This document shows, one piece after another, positions 1 to 8,982 of a stretch of 64,000 nt of DNA. Positions within the stretch are counted from its first letter, which is position 1. Each line of letters begins with the position of its first letter. The DNA is taken from assembly GCA_021647705.1 (NCBI GenBank), contig JAKIUF010000001.1, positions 62,001-126,000 of the forward strand, written 5' to 3'. Source of the stretch: Gammaproteobacteria bacterium (GTDB taxonomy: Bacteria > Pseudomonadota > Gammaproteobacteria > SZUA-152). Position numbers and translations under genes: made by a program. The notes below the pieces were generated by a model. It had not been told where the DNA came from and ran no database searches. It saw nothing but the letters and a program-made list of their open reading frames with translations.

Positions 1-711
1 ATTTGCCGGACGACGTAAATCAGTATCAGGAATTAAACTTGTTACCCCAGATGCCAAATTTGCCAAAACAAAAATGGGTAATGTGCTTAAATCGACTTGT
101 CCCGCCTTCAGCGCCAAATTGGTTTGCAAGGCTTGATGTTGTGCAACTAAAAAACCATGGCTGCGTACAGCGCCTTTCGGGTTTCCTGTGCTGCCGCTGG
201 TAAATGTAATCAATGCGGGATCATTTGTATTGCGGTGAATAATATCGTTGTTTGCTATTGTTGTATTGGCAGAGCGCCAGTTAATAGCCGCCGGGACATA
301 AACACCAATGAAAAATTTATGCGGAATACGACGTAAGGCCGGACTCAATAGCCGCAATAAATGCGATTTTGTCGTACCAATAAACCCTTGAGGGGCATGT
401 AAATTACAACAATGTGTTATATGCGTTCGCCCGGCTGAAGGGTCAATAAACATTGCAACCAGGCCAAGGCGGAATATTGCGATTAACGTGACATAAAGAT
501 CAATGGAGACGGGTAAAAAAACCAATATTGCATCACCGGGTTTAAAACCTTGCTGGTGCAATAATGCCGCCGCTTTTGCACTTTTTTTGTCCAGTTCAGA
601 AAAACTGCATTGCTGATCAACGCCATGAACAGTGTTGATCAGTGCGATGGCATCCGGGTTGCGTGTAGCCTGTATTTTTATAATTTCACCAATATTCATC
701 TGATTTTTCAT
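1..711 (-). CDS. AMP-dependent acyl-CoA synthetase/ligase, N-terminal part
   Basis: This is an adenylate-forming enzyme that activates a carboxylic acid as its acyl-AMP, usually before transfer to CoA or a carrier. Only the first 237 codons lie in the window; the 3' end is beyond the left edge. The ATP-binding P-loop signature TFTSGSTGNPKG is visible at about residues 166-177, preceded by the usual N-terminal fold. The ATG at 711 lies one base after the stop of the GNAT gene, so it is translationally coupled as the last visible gene of the operon that begins with HMG-CoA reductase. The substrate cannot be read from this part. Family assignment is firm; the role in lipid or natural-product assembly is inferred from context. 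Confidence 0.9.
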   Translation of the reverse strand, partial: MKNQMNIGEIIKIQATRNPDAIALINTVHGVDQQCSFSELDKKSAKAAALLHQQGFKPGDAILVFLPVSIDLYVTLIAIFRLGLVAMFIDPSAGRTHITHCCNLHAPQGFIGTTKSHLLRLLSPALRRIPHKFFIGVYVPAAINWRSANTTIANNDIIHRNTNDPALITFTSGSTGNPKGAVRSHGFLVAQHQALQTNLALKAGQVDLSTLPIFVLANLASGVTSLIPDTDLRRPAN

Positions 712-712
712 A

Positions 713-1738
713 TCATAATTGTTTGTGATAAAGGCTGTAACGACGTATCACTTTGGCATAATGACTGCTGATGTTGCGCGAGCTGTTGTCATCGTACATC
801 AACGCATGTATGGCACGACGATAGCCCATTTTATGTGCGCGGCATTGTGCCTCACCGACTAATAATCCCCCCAGTCCACTACCACGATACTGAGAGGCTA
901 CAGTGACTGTTTTAATGATAAATGTATCGATGGTTTTTCCACGTTGCTTCTGTAATAAATCGGGAATGGCAAACAAATATCCGACAAGCTCACCTTTATG
1001 TTCAGCCAATAAGGTCAAATCTGCTTGCACATACGGTTTGATTTTGGCATACATTTCGATAAATTCGTCTTTATCAATAGAGGTGTAGAGAAAGTTTTCC
1101 TGGAAGCTTGTGACTGAAAGTGCATAAATACGGGTGAGCTCATCGTCAAAATTCATCATATCTAATGAGCGCACGGTAATACCTTGCGCTTCCAGACGCT
1201 GACGAACATCGACTAAACGCTTGTCTTGCACAGTAAGGTCGGTATTTAAGGCGGAGCTGTAACTCGCCATTTCACTAAAACCATTTTCTGTAAATTCATC
1301 AGGCCAGTGATCCGCATTGTCAGGCTCAAGAAAAAAACCTGCTTCATTACCCCTTTCGCTAATAAAGCGATAGTGCCGCCAAGTATTACCATCCATCGGG
1401 CCGACTGCTAGGCTACAACTAGCCTGGCGTAATACATCACAGGCATAAGTTAATAAAAATTCTGTCGCTTTTGGGTTGTCAGAGAAAAAATGTCCGATGA
1501 CACCCAGGCGCTCATTGGGATAAGTGGGTACCATTTTCCACCATAAAGAACAGCGTGCGTGAACTTGCTCGTTTTCATCGATATAAACCGCATGATGGTC
1601 AACTTCATGTGATTGTATTGAATGAATATCAAAATGTTTATAACAAAAACTGTTTTTATAAGCCGTCAGTTGATGCGTATTGATAATGTGAATAACTTTC
1701 GACACTTTATATTTCCCCAAATAAATATAGTGGGACAC
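713..1738 (-). CDS. GNAT-family acyltransferase (341 aa)
   Basis: Probable acyl-CoA-dependent N-acyltransferase. The C-terminal third carries the acetyl-CoA-binding signature QYRGSGLGGLLV at residues 283-294, matching the family's R/Q-x-x-G-x-G/A loop. At 341 residues it is about twice the usual single GNAT domain, so the N-terminal half may be a degenerate second domain or a substrate-binding region. The first 32 bases overlap the end of the upstream CTP-kinase-like gene, and the stop is one base from the acyl-ligase start. The acceptor is unknown. Its place between a lipid-type kinase and an acyl ligase suggests acylation of the pathway product, which is inference. Confidence 0.75.
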   Translation of the reverse strand: MSHYIYLGKYKVSKVIHIINTHQLTAYKNSFCYKHFDIHSIQSHEVDHHAVYIDENEQVHARCSLWWKMVPTYPNERLGVIGHFFSDNPKATEFLLTYACDVLRQASCSLAVGPMDGNTWRHYRFISERGNEAGFFLEPDNADHWPDEFTENGFSEMASYSSALNTDLTVQDKRLVDVRQRLEAQGITVRSLDMMNFDDELTRIYALSVTSFQENFLYTSIDKDEFIEMYAKIKPYVQADLTLLAEHKGELVGYLFAIPDLLQKQRGKTIDTFIIKTVTVASQYRGSGLGGLLVGEAQCRAHKMGYRRAIHALMYDDNSSRNISSHYAKVIRRYSLYHKQL

Positions 1739-3047
1739 TGCTAATTAATGCCGCTGATATTGCTATGCTGCCTTGTCGCCACCACCGTGCATTATCGGTC
1801 GGGCAGTCCTGCATTTGTGGTTGCCAGTGTAGAAATAAATAAGCGGACAAAAAAACAAGCACAGCCGCTATTAGTGCGTAATAGATTGAGCCCAGTGTGA
1901 ATGCTACTATCGTCAATGGAATCAGTAATAATATCCATCCTTGAAAACTTGCTTGAAGTAAAACGCGTGTGTTGTTGAATTCGGCATGATCAAATTTGAT
2001 CCGGGCCAGACCGATCAAGGTTAACTGGACGGCATAGGCCAGAGTATAAGGATAAAGGAGTTGCGGTTGATCTAACCCTCTGGCCAGGAATAAAACCATC
2101 AAACTTGGCATTCCGACACACACCACGGCTTGAATTGAATGGGTGCGTTCCACACGGGTATTTGCATTCAAGTTGAATAAAACATAAGCGATGAATACGG
2201 TGCAAGGTGCAAGTAACCATAACCAACTCTCTACAGACCACGTTACGTAAGCAATTAAAACGAGGCCAAGAATGGCGCTGTCGTCCAGCGTTGTTTTTCG
2301 GCGAATAAGATAAAACCCAACAAGCAATAAAGCCAATACAAATAATTTGAGTATTAACGAATCTGTATCCATGGGTAAATACGTTTTCAATAAAATGAAG
2401 GATCCCAAAGGGATAAACAAGTTATCTAAACCACGCCAAGCAATTGCTTCAAAGAGCATCACTAATATGCCCATAATTAAAGCGATTAATAAGGATTCTG
2501 TGCGCCCCACGTCACTAAACAACAATAAGGGAATATGTACACTTAAAAAGGCAACGGTAAAAAAAGCCAATGAGCCTTCCAGGCTTTTGCTGCCTTCACT
2601 GGTTTTATATTTTACTTGTCCATATCGTACGCCAATCAAGGCTGCCAGGGCATCAGCCAGGGTGAGAATTAAAATAGGAATGCAAAACAGCAAGGCATTA
2701 CCATCAGCTAATACAAATAATAGTGCGACCGCAGCTGGGAAATATATTTCACCCAGTGAATTACGTGATACCCCATGCAATACATCCCCCCATTGCTGGC
2801 GCATGGCCTTATAGTTTTTTAATACCCAAAGGCCGATAATTGTGGATGCGGCCAGGGTGACGACAGGCCATGTTTCATTAAATAACCAGGGGAAGGTGAG
2901 CGTGATACTACCCATCATAATATGCAGTAATTTACGCACGAATTCAGGGTGAGGCGAATAACGAGTTTGGTAGACACGCAAACCCGCAAACAAGGCCAGT
3001 AGCACTAGGGTGACTATCGCCATTGTCAGCCATGGGTTTAAGCTCAT
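1707..3047 (-). CDS. Dolichol/phytol kinase-like CTP-dependent membrane enzyme (446 aa)
   Basis: Polytopic membrane protein of the phosphatidate cytidylyltransferase / dolichol-kinase superfamily (SEC59, VTE5 phytol kinase, CDP-archaeol synthase relatives), whose members use CTP on lipid or polyprenol substrates. Sequence support: RKLLHI at residues 38-43, ADALAALIG at 131-139 followed by RYG, and KSLEGSLAFF at 154-163, the usual CTP-site signatures. About 12 hydrophobic segments follow, and the C-terminal half is an extra membrane region beyond the usual 200-250 residue catalytic part. It overlaps the upstream BtaA-like gene by 4 bases (ATGA). Phosphorylation of an isoprenoid alcohol is the likeliest activity given the neighbouring HMG-CoA reductase and prenyltransferase, but cytidylyl transfer cannot be excluded. 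Confidence 0.75.
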   Translation of the reverse strand: MSLNPWLTMAIVTLVLLALFAGLRVYQTRYSPHPEFVRKLLHIMMGSITLTFPWLFNETWPVVTLAASTIIGLWVLKNYKAMRQQWGDVLHGVSRNSLGEIYFPAAVALLFVLADGNALLFCIPILILTLADALAALIGVRYGQVKYKTSEGSKSLEGSLAFFTVAFLSVHIPLLLFSDVGRTESLLIALIMGILVMLFEAIAWRGLDNLFIPLGSFILLKTYLPMDTDSLILKLFVLALLLVGFYLIRRKTTLDDSAILGLVLIAYVTWSVESWLWLLAPCTVFIAYVLFNLNANTRVERTHSIQAVVCVGMPSLMVLFLARGLDQPQLLYPYTLAYAVQLTLIGLARIKFDHAEFNNTRVLLQASFQGWILLLIPLTIVAFTLGSIYYALIAAVLVFLSAYLFLHWQPQMQDCPTDNARWWRQGSIAISAALISSVPLYLFGEI

Positions 3048-4141
3048 TTCACTTCCTCAACAACATAGGCCATATAGAAAAAAGCCTTGTCCTGGGCGTA
3101 TAAGCGCTCGCTTAACTCCGTTAATGCGTCCAGTTGATCAGCCATGCTGTCGGGGCGGCGTCTCGGTGCAAGCATATTCCAATAGGCTAGGCGTGAGCCG
3201 GGTGTTGATGCTGCAATCAGGCGACGCAGTAAATGTTGATAATTCTCTTCAGACATGTATTCAAAAATATCACTGAGGTTATAGCGATGAATGCGCTGAT
3301 CCTGGTGTTTGTCGAGATAATCCTCTACCGAGAGTAAATGCCATTCAATTTTGTCAATTCTGTCGCGAATGACATCAAAATTTTCTTGGCGTAATGCCAT
3401 CGGCAATGCACTGATGTGTGTGCCGGTTAAAATCCATTGCAGATAAGGGTTTTCTGCGGGATTCAATTCAGTGAGTGCATAGCGGGTATGTTTGAGAATA
3501 TGTTCGGCCACGCTGCCTTCGACATATTGAAAAAAACTGGGGTCACGTCCCATACGTCCCATGACAAAGCGGGAGAAAAATATTTTAAAAATAGCGCGCC
3601 AACGCCAATTATCCCAGGTCTCGTTGTAAAACCGTTCTCGTTCGGCGCGGTCTCCGCCACTAATCAACTGGTCTATGCGGTGACGATTATGTACTAAGGA
3701 TAAAATACGTTGACGAAATAAAGCGAAATAACGTTCAAATTTCCCGGCACTACCAATACCCTGATCAACTTGATCTAAATGTGCATCCCAAAACTGTCTA
3801 GCTTCCGGTGTTAGGCTTTTTCGGCATTTTGTATATAATTCACGGCGTCGCTGACTGGGCCGTGAACCCATCAATTTCAGCAAGCTTTGATGATCCAGGC
3901 AGCGGTATGCTGAAACACGTAATGCCAGACAGGCCAATTGCGCCGGGTTTAAATCTAAAGCAATCACACGGGCAGGATCACGACACAGCATAGCGAGGGC
4001 ATTGTCACCCGCAGAGGAAATCGATAAACAGGTATCCCCCGGTTGTATATCCAACCCTTCTATTAAAATGTCGGCATCTTCCCAAACCTGGGCATAACGA
4101 ATTAGAGAAAAATCTGCTCTGCTTTCTACTTCACTACTCAT
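3044..4141 (-). CDS. BtaA-like (DUF3419) S-adenosylmethionine 3-amino-3-carboxypropyl transferase
   Basis: Member of the DUF3419 family, whose characterised member BtaA transfers the 3-amino-3-carboxypropyl group of SAM to diacylglycerol in betaine-lipid synthesis. The SAM-binding motif LSISSAGDNALAML is at residues 39-52 and the acidic loop ALDLNPAQL at 61-69. The C-terminal part (FEYMSEENYQHLLRRL, then a LAYWNM strand) is typical of the family. Length 365 is slightly short of BtaA. There is no BtaB-like N-methyltransferase beside it, so the product is not obviously a betaine lipid. It overlaps both neighbours by 4 bases (ATGA). Family is firm; the acceptor lipid is unknown. Confidence 0.85.
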   Translation of the reverse strand: MSSEVESRADFSLIRYAQVWEDADILIEGLDIQPGDTCLSISSAGDNALAMLCRDPARVIALDLNPAQLACLALRVSAYRCLDHQSLLKLMGSRPSQRRRELYTKCRKSLTPEARQFWDAHLDQVDQGIGSAGKFERYFALFRQRILSLVHNRHRIDQLISGGDRAERERFYNETWDNWRWRAIFKIFFSRFVMGRMGRDPSFFQYVEGSVAEHILKHTRYALTELNPAENPYLQWILTGTHISALPMALRQENFDVIRDRIDKIEWHLLSVEDYLDKHQDQRIHRYNLSDIFEYMSEENYQHLLRRLIAASTPGSRLAYWNMLAPRRRPDSMADQLDALTELSERLYAQDKAFFYMAYVVEEVK

Positions 4142-6798
4142 AGACTGTCCTCTGCTTCAATTCGCCGTACGGTTCCTCGGCTACCATCCATTTCTACCCA
4201 GTCGCCATCTTTTAGCCAGCGGGTGACTCCGCTGATAGATACAATAGCCGGTATGCCCATTTCTCGCGCTACGATTGCGGAATGTGACAATAAACTGCCT
4301 CGCTCGACCAGTAATGCCGAGGCGGAAGGAAATAGCATAATCCATCCTGGATCCGTACGTTCTGCCACCAGTATTTCACCGGCTTTCAGTTTTGCATTAC
4401 GCGGGTCAGTTATGACTCGTACGGGACCGCGTACAATACCGGGGCAACAGGCGATACCTTTTGCAAAGTCCCCCTCCGTTTCTTCGGGAGCATGCGCACT
4501 TTCAAAACGATTGCCGTGATGAACAATGCCATAAGTATCAAAGCGGTCAGCAGGTGCTGGCATTGTTTCATAAGTATCAAACTCAGCTCGCCGTAAGGCA
4601 ATCAAACCTTTCAATGATACTAATGAGGTTGTGCCTTCCACTACCCCCATGATTTCATTGACTTCCAGATAAAAAATATCTTTCGGTTTTGCCAACATGT
4701 CAACGTCGGTAAATCGCTTGCCAAGCTCGACAAAGATACGTCGAACATGACCAAATAAGCGTGTTCGTTCAAAACGTAGATTTTCCCTGTCACGCACGCG
4801 ATGACGGGCATGTTTCAGCACCCAGTTAAACACGGATTTTTTAATACCCTTGTTACCTAAGCTATCGATCACTTTTTGTTCTGCCTGTGCCCTGATAGTT
4901 GCTTCAACATTATTGCCTGATACGTCAGGGTCAGTTTGCAAGCGTTTTGCCAGTTGGCCCACAGAACAAAATAATAAACCGGGATCATCATGCAGAGTAA
5001 TGCTTTCGAGTTTCAATTCATCCAGGCAGCGGTCGCCAAATTTATTAAGATAATCTTCAATATGTTGCGCCAGTACGGGGCGTTCACTGATTGCCTGATG
5101 AATTTCCGTCAGGTTTGCGTCACATAAAAGATCAATCATTGCGGTGTCGTCAATTAATAATTTCGCCATCGTGCGTACACGTTGCGCAGGTTCCGCACTG
5201 ATCATTCCGCCTTCTCCGCAGAGCAGGTCATTATGCAATGTATCATCTTTATCGTGACACCATTTGACGGTTAACTTGCTTAATACGCCATGAAAAATCA
5301 TCGCAAAAAAATCATTGACTAATGGCGCATCCCAGCGTGTCAATAATTGTTGCTCTAATTCATGATAATGATGGCATAAGGCATCGGCACGCAGAGTTGA
5401 CAGTGTTTGATAATCCGTTTTCAGTGCCTTGTTTAAACGCGCATAAAAACGGTCTATCGTTTTTGGTAATGTGAAATGGTTGACAATCAAGCCGCCAAAC
5501 ATGTTGAGTAAATTCAAGCCATCACGAAACCGGGCTCCACCACTGGCCTGACTTAATTCGGAGACTATGGCATCAGGTAGACCTTCTTTAACGCCCATCA
5601 TTTGTTCCATAAAAGGACGATTAAACGTAAAACCTGGCAACATGGCTAATACACGGTACCAGGACAGCATGTTGTAATAGACACGCCCTCGAATGAGCCC
5701 CAGCATACGCCGATAAGTGGTGTCATTGTCATCAATAACGTGAGAGGGCACCTTTAGAATTCGACAAAACTGACGGTACACTTCTTCATAAGCCTTACTG
5801 GCAAATGAAAATGTTAAGGGTGTTGTCACTCCGCCATAACTTTCAGCAATATTACTGTTATCCCAGATATTTAATGCCCCTTCGGGGTCAGCCATGTCGG
5901 CCAATGAGGTGATGGGGCGTGATTGCAGCAGGTATAATTCACCTTGATGGTAAGCCCATTCGATATCTTGCGGACAATTAAAGTGTTGACTGGTTGTGCG
6001 GACCAAATCTGCCACGGCCAGAATCTGAGCATCATTTAATGATGCTTGGTTTATTTTTTCATCGGCAACTGCTTTGGCGCTAACGCCTTCATCCTGGCTA
6101 TTATCAAAATGATGAGCAAAACGTTTTTCTGCAATATCCCGTTGAATAATATTATTTTTTAAATCGACGTGAAAGGTATCCGCATCAACATCTCCTGACA
6201 CCAGGGCTGTACCCAAACCATATAAAGCGCCTATTACTGCCACTGAGCGATGGCCCGTCACCGGGTCGGCGGCAAATGCCACGCCTGATACTTCGGCATC
6301 AATCATACGTTGTATCAATACCGCAGGCACTTCCGGCATTAATGACAAGCCGGCTTCTTGCCGGTAAGACAAGACCCGTTCACTGAATCCTGAGCGCCAG
6401 ACATCAACAACTCTTTGCGCCACTGTTGCTTTATCAACAAATAAATAGCTTTCCAGTTGGCCTGCAAACGAATGGTTTTCGCCATCTTCATCGACGGCTG
6501 ATGAACGTACGGCCACTGGCTCACCTGCTGGGCAAAGCTGTGACATTGCTTTATTCAGCGCGGTGAGAAAATCATCACTTAATACCAATTGATCCAATAT
6601 TGTCTGAAATTGGGTTATTTCATCCGCGACCGTTAAGTCATGATATTGTTCATCGCTTATACAGGATTTAAAGGCCAGGGGGCTAACCACAAACCAGGCG
6701 GGAATAGAAAGCTGTGTCGCACTTAATTCAGCTAAAGCATTGGCTTTGCCGCCGAGCAGGTGACTGCCATGCGCGCCTGGAAACAATATATTACTCAT
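4138..6798 (-). CDS. Rifampicin-phosphotransferase-like PEP/pyruvate-binding dikinase (886 aa)
   Basis: ATP-dependent dikinase of the PEP-synthase superfamily. An ATP-grasp domain occupies roughly residues 1-320 (GGKANALAEL at 16-25, VRSSAVDEDGENHSFAGQ from 97, QSRPIT near 306). A large variable middle domain follows. The C-terminal swivelling phosphohistidine domain has GSLLSHSAIVAREMG, catalytic His839. The PEP/pyruvate TIM barrel of true PEP synthase is absent. This order (ATP-grasp, acceptor domain, His domain) is that of rifampicin phosphotransferase, so the beta-phosphate of ATP probably goes to a small acceptor. I chose the ATG at 6798 because it forms an ATGA overlap with the UbiA stop; an in-frame start at 6864 would reach 70 bases into that gene. 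A pathway intermediate is the inferred acceptor. Confidence 0.85.
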   Translation of the reverse strand: MSNILFPGAHGSHLLGGKANALAELSATQLSIPAWFVVSPLAFKSCISDEQYHDLTVADEITQFQTILDQLVLSDDFLTALNKAMSQLCPAGEPVAVRSSAVDEDGENHSFAGQLESYLFVDKATVAQRVVDVWRSGFSERVLSYRQEAGLSLMPEVPAVLIQRMIDAEVSGVAFAADPVTGHRSVAVIGALYGLGTALVSGDVDADTFHVDLKNNIIQRDIAEKRFAHHFDNSQDEGVSAKAVADEKINQASLNDAQILAVADLVRTTSQHFNCPQDIEWAYHQGELYLLQSRPITSLADMADPEGALNIWDNSNIAESYGGVTTPLTFSFASKAYEEVYRQFCRILKVPSHVIDDNDTTYRRMLGLIRGRVYYNMLSWYRVLAMLPGFTFNRPFMEQMMGVKEGLPDAIVSELSQASGGARFRDGLNLLNMFGGLIVNHFTLPKTIDRFYARLNKALKTDYQTLSTLRADALCHHYHELEQQLLTRWDAPLVNDFFAMIFHGVLSKLTVKWCHDKDDTLHNDLLCGEGGMISAEPAQRVRTMAKLLIDDTAMIDLLCDANLTEIHQAISERPVLAQHIEDYLNKFGDRCLDELKLESITLHDDPGLLFCSVGQLAKRLQTDPDVSGNNVEATIRAQAEQKVIDSLGNKGIKKSVFNWVLKHARHRVRDRENLRFERTRLFGHVRRIFVELGKRFTDVDMLAKPKDIFYLEVNEIMGVVEGTTSLVSLKGLIALRRAEFDTYETMPAPADRFDTYGIVHHGNRFESAHAPEETEGDFAKGIACCPGIVRGPVRVITDPRNAKLKAGEILVAERTDPGWIMLFPSASALLVERGSLLSHSAIVAREMGIPAIVSISGVTRWLKDGDWVEMDGSRGTVRRIEAEDSL

Positions 6799-7715
6799 GA
6801 CACACTCCACACTGACCACAACATAGGCATAGCTCCCAGAGACAAGTACATTAACAAGGTCCAAATACCGGAAATCAATTCAAAACGTTTTGCGGTTTTT
6901 GGCTCACGATTTTTTATAAACCGGTATCCGGTTATCAACGCAAAACTTAATAATACGGTTAACAACATCGCTACTGGTACAATAAATCCCACTTTCCACG
7001 CCGCCATTAACGCACATAGCGTTGTTAGCCCCAGCGCTGCTAACCAAGCGGCAACCGCACGTCGCGCACCCCATAACACCGTATAAGTTTCTACACCTTT
7101 TTCTTCATCTTGCGGTGCCCGTATTTTTCGCCCGACTTCGATAACAACGCCATTAAAAAAGCTCACTAATAAAAACCAGAACAGGCCGGATGGCATTCCT
7201 TCTCCTGCCAGCCACCAGTCACATGCCGTTGCATAAAGATCAATCAACGGCATGATCAACATGTGGCTCCACATATAGGTTAATGGCCTTGCTTTAAGCC
7301 AGTCATGAACAAAAAACTCTTTACTCATCAGGGCTAGGTACAACCAGACCAGTAGCAATAAACCGACCAGGCCGGGTGCCAGCCAAAGGGCTAATAATAG
7401 TTGCACCAGCATACTGCCAGCGGCGACCCAGCCCAGTTCTCGTAAACTGACCAGACCGCGTGGTACCGGGCGATATGCACGGTAACGGCAGTCCTCTTCA
7501 TGGTCTTTGAATTCATCTGCAATGCGTAATTGTAGAAATAACAATAATGCGGTTAAAAATGCGACCAGACTGGGTAGTAAGTCCGGTATGCTTATATCAC
7601 CGCGCAACAATGATGAATAACATAAAGCAGAAAAGCTGAACGCTATGACCAAAGGTCCATGAGCCAACACGGGAAAACGTTCGCGTTGATAGATCCACCA
7701 ACGATTAGTTAACAT
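6795..7715 (-). CDS. UbiA-family prenyltransferase (306 aa)
   Basis: Integral-membrane prenyltransferase that would join an isoprenyl diphosphate to an acceptor. The first Asp-rich site is DEFKDHEED at residues 67-75, followed by the family's YRPVPRG segment (81-87). The second polar site is at about 189-211 (EVGRKIRAPQDEEKG), with Asp203, Glu204 and Glu205. There are eight or nine hydrophobic segments. The usual Asn opening the first motif (NxxxDxxxD) is replaced by Ala-Asp, so it is not a standard UbiA or MenA. It starts two bases after the last base of the HMG-CoA reductase stop and ends in an ATGA overlap with the dikinase. It could be a DGGGP-synthase-like lipid enzyme or an aromatic prenyltransferase; the sequence alone does not decide. 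Confidence 0.85.
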   Translation of the reverse strand: MLTNRWWIYQRERFPVLAHGPLVIAFSFSALCYSSLLRGDISIPDLLPSLVAFLTALLLFLQLRIADEFKDHEEDCRYRAYRPVPRGLVSLRELGWVAAGSMLVQLLLALWLAPGLVGLLLLVWLYLALMSKEFFVHDWLKARPLTYMWSHMLIMPLIDLYATACDWWLAGEGMPSGLFWFLLVSFFNGVVIEVGRKIRAPQDEEKGVETYTVLWGARRAVAAWLAALGLTTLCALMAAWKVGFIVPVAMLLTVLLSFALITGYRFIKNREPKTAKRFELISGIWTLLMYLSLGAMPMLWSVWSVS

Positions 7716-7716
7716 C

Positions 7717-8982
7717 TTAGCCTCGTGCTAACGACTGGTGGGCGCTTGCAAAATGATCAGCACAAAGCGCACCGATAATGGATAATTCACCCGCTAATGA
7801 GACTGACGCGCAGACTTCCGCCAGGGCTTGTGCTTTACCTTGTCCCCCCAGGCCCATAATATCGAGGCAGGCACGTTGGCTAGGCAAGCCTGTGCCGCCA
7901 CCGACCGTACCAACAATGAGATTAGGTAAGGTCACTGCGGCATATAAATCGCCTTCTGCCGTCACTTCAAAGCGGGTTACTCCTACGGAAGATTCTGATA
8001 CGCACGCGGCATCCTGACCACAGGCAATATAAAATGCGGCGAGACCATTTGCATAGTGTCCTTGTACGCCGATAGTGCCACTTAGCACGCCACCTAAAGC
8101 AGACATTCGCCAATAATCAACCATGCGAGTAACGGTTGTGTGTAAGGTTTTTTTGACCAGTTCTGCCGAAATGACCACTTCGGCGGTGACTTTTTTGCCC
8201 CTGACTGACTGAAATGATTGTGCGCAGGCTTTTTTATCCCCGGAGAGGTTGGCCTCAATAAAGGCATAATCTATATTGACCGGGCTTGCTTGTTTTATGT
8301 ATTCAAAAATGGCATGAGTCGCAATCGTCACCATATTTTGTCCTGAAGCATCCCCGGTGAGATATTCAAAATTCAAATACACATGGTTTCCTTCAACCGT
8401 GACCCGCATATCCTGTAACTTGCCAAACCGTGTTGTCGCTTCAGCTAAACGTTTAAATTCATCAATTTGACCGAGCGTCCATGCGACAAAGGCACCTGCA
8501 TCGATCAACGATTTAAAGGCAAAGCCGGGGGCTCGGCTTACTCCTTCATTCAGTAACAAAGCCGTACATCCACCCGCTTTCGTCATCAGGGTGGCTCCCC
8601 GGCTGTACGAAGCCACTAATGCAGCCTCACTGGTGGCCAGAGGCACATAATAATCGCCTTGTGCAAAGAGCCCATTTACTCGTAGTGGTCCGGCAATTCC
8701 CACAGGCAGCTTTACTGTGCCGATGAAATTTTCAATATTGCGCTGGTAAACCGCTTGCTGTTCTTTAGTGCGTTCGTCCAGGAGTTCCTGTTGGACAGAT
8801 GCATCACAATCCAGCGTTTTCCAGCGCTGGGTAACGGTCTTCTCAGTAATTCGAGGGTCTCGCGGTATACTGTGAGCAGGCGTATCGTGCTTTGGAGAAA
8901 GCCGGTCTTTTAGCTGCTCAAGGCTGTATTTTTTAAGCAAGTGCCCCAAATGTTTATTGGCCTGATGTTGTTGAGTTGCCAT
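7717..8982 (-). CDS. 3-hydroxy-3-methylglutaryl-CoA reductase
   Basis: Reduces HMG-CoA to mevalonate, the committed step of the mevalonate pathway. All four catalytic positions of the class I family can be placed: Glu84 in ENFIGTV, Lys250/251 in SGDKKAC, Asp324 in CGQDAA and His410 in CADHFASAH. The substrate loops LATSEAALVASYSRG and VGTVGGGTGLPSQ are also present. The 421-residue length is that of the soluble catalytic domain, with no membrane anchor. A GAGGA ribosome-binding site lies 7 bases before the ATG. It is the first gene of the seven-gene minus-strand operon. Most gammaproteobacteria use the MEP pathway, and no other mevalonate gene is visible here, so its presence is notable and may indicate transfer. 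Confidence 0.95.
   Translation of the reverse strand: MATQQHQANKHLGHLLKKYSLEQLKDRLSPKHDTPAHSIPRDPRITEKTVTQRWKTLDCDASVQQELLDERTKEQQAVYQRNIENFIGTVKLPVGIAGPLRVNGLFAQGDYYVPLATSEAALVASYSRGATLMTKAGGCTALLLNEGVSRAPGFAFKSLIDAGAFVAWTLGQIDEFKRLAEATTRFGKLQDMRVTVEGNHVYLNFEYLTGDASGQNMVTIATHAIFEYIKQASPVNIDYAFIEANLSGDKKACAQSFQSVRGKKVTAEVVISAELVKKTLHTTVTRMVDYWRMSALGGVLSGTIGVQGHYANGLAAFYIACGQDAACVSESSVGVTRFEVTAEGDLYAAVTLPNLIVGTVGGGTGLPSQRACLDIMGLGGQGKAQALAEVCASVSLAGELSIIGALCADHFASAHQSLARG

Noticed and set aside
6799-6864. Extended N-terminus for the dikinase
   Set aside because: The extra residues lie within the UbiA coding sequence and do not match the family; the ATGA overlap at 6798 is the natural start.
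1-8982. Reading the isoprenoid operon as an archaeal-type ether-lipid pathway
   Set aside because: UbiA and the CTP enzyme could fit, but no glycerol-1-phosphate dehydrogenase or geranylgeranylglyceryl-phosphate synthase is visible. It is kept only as one possibility.
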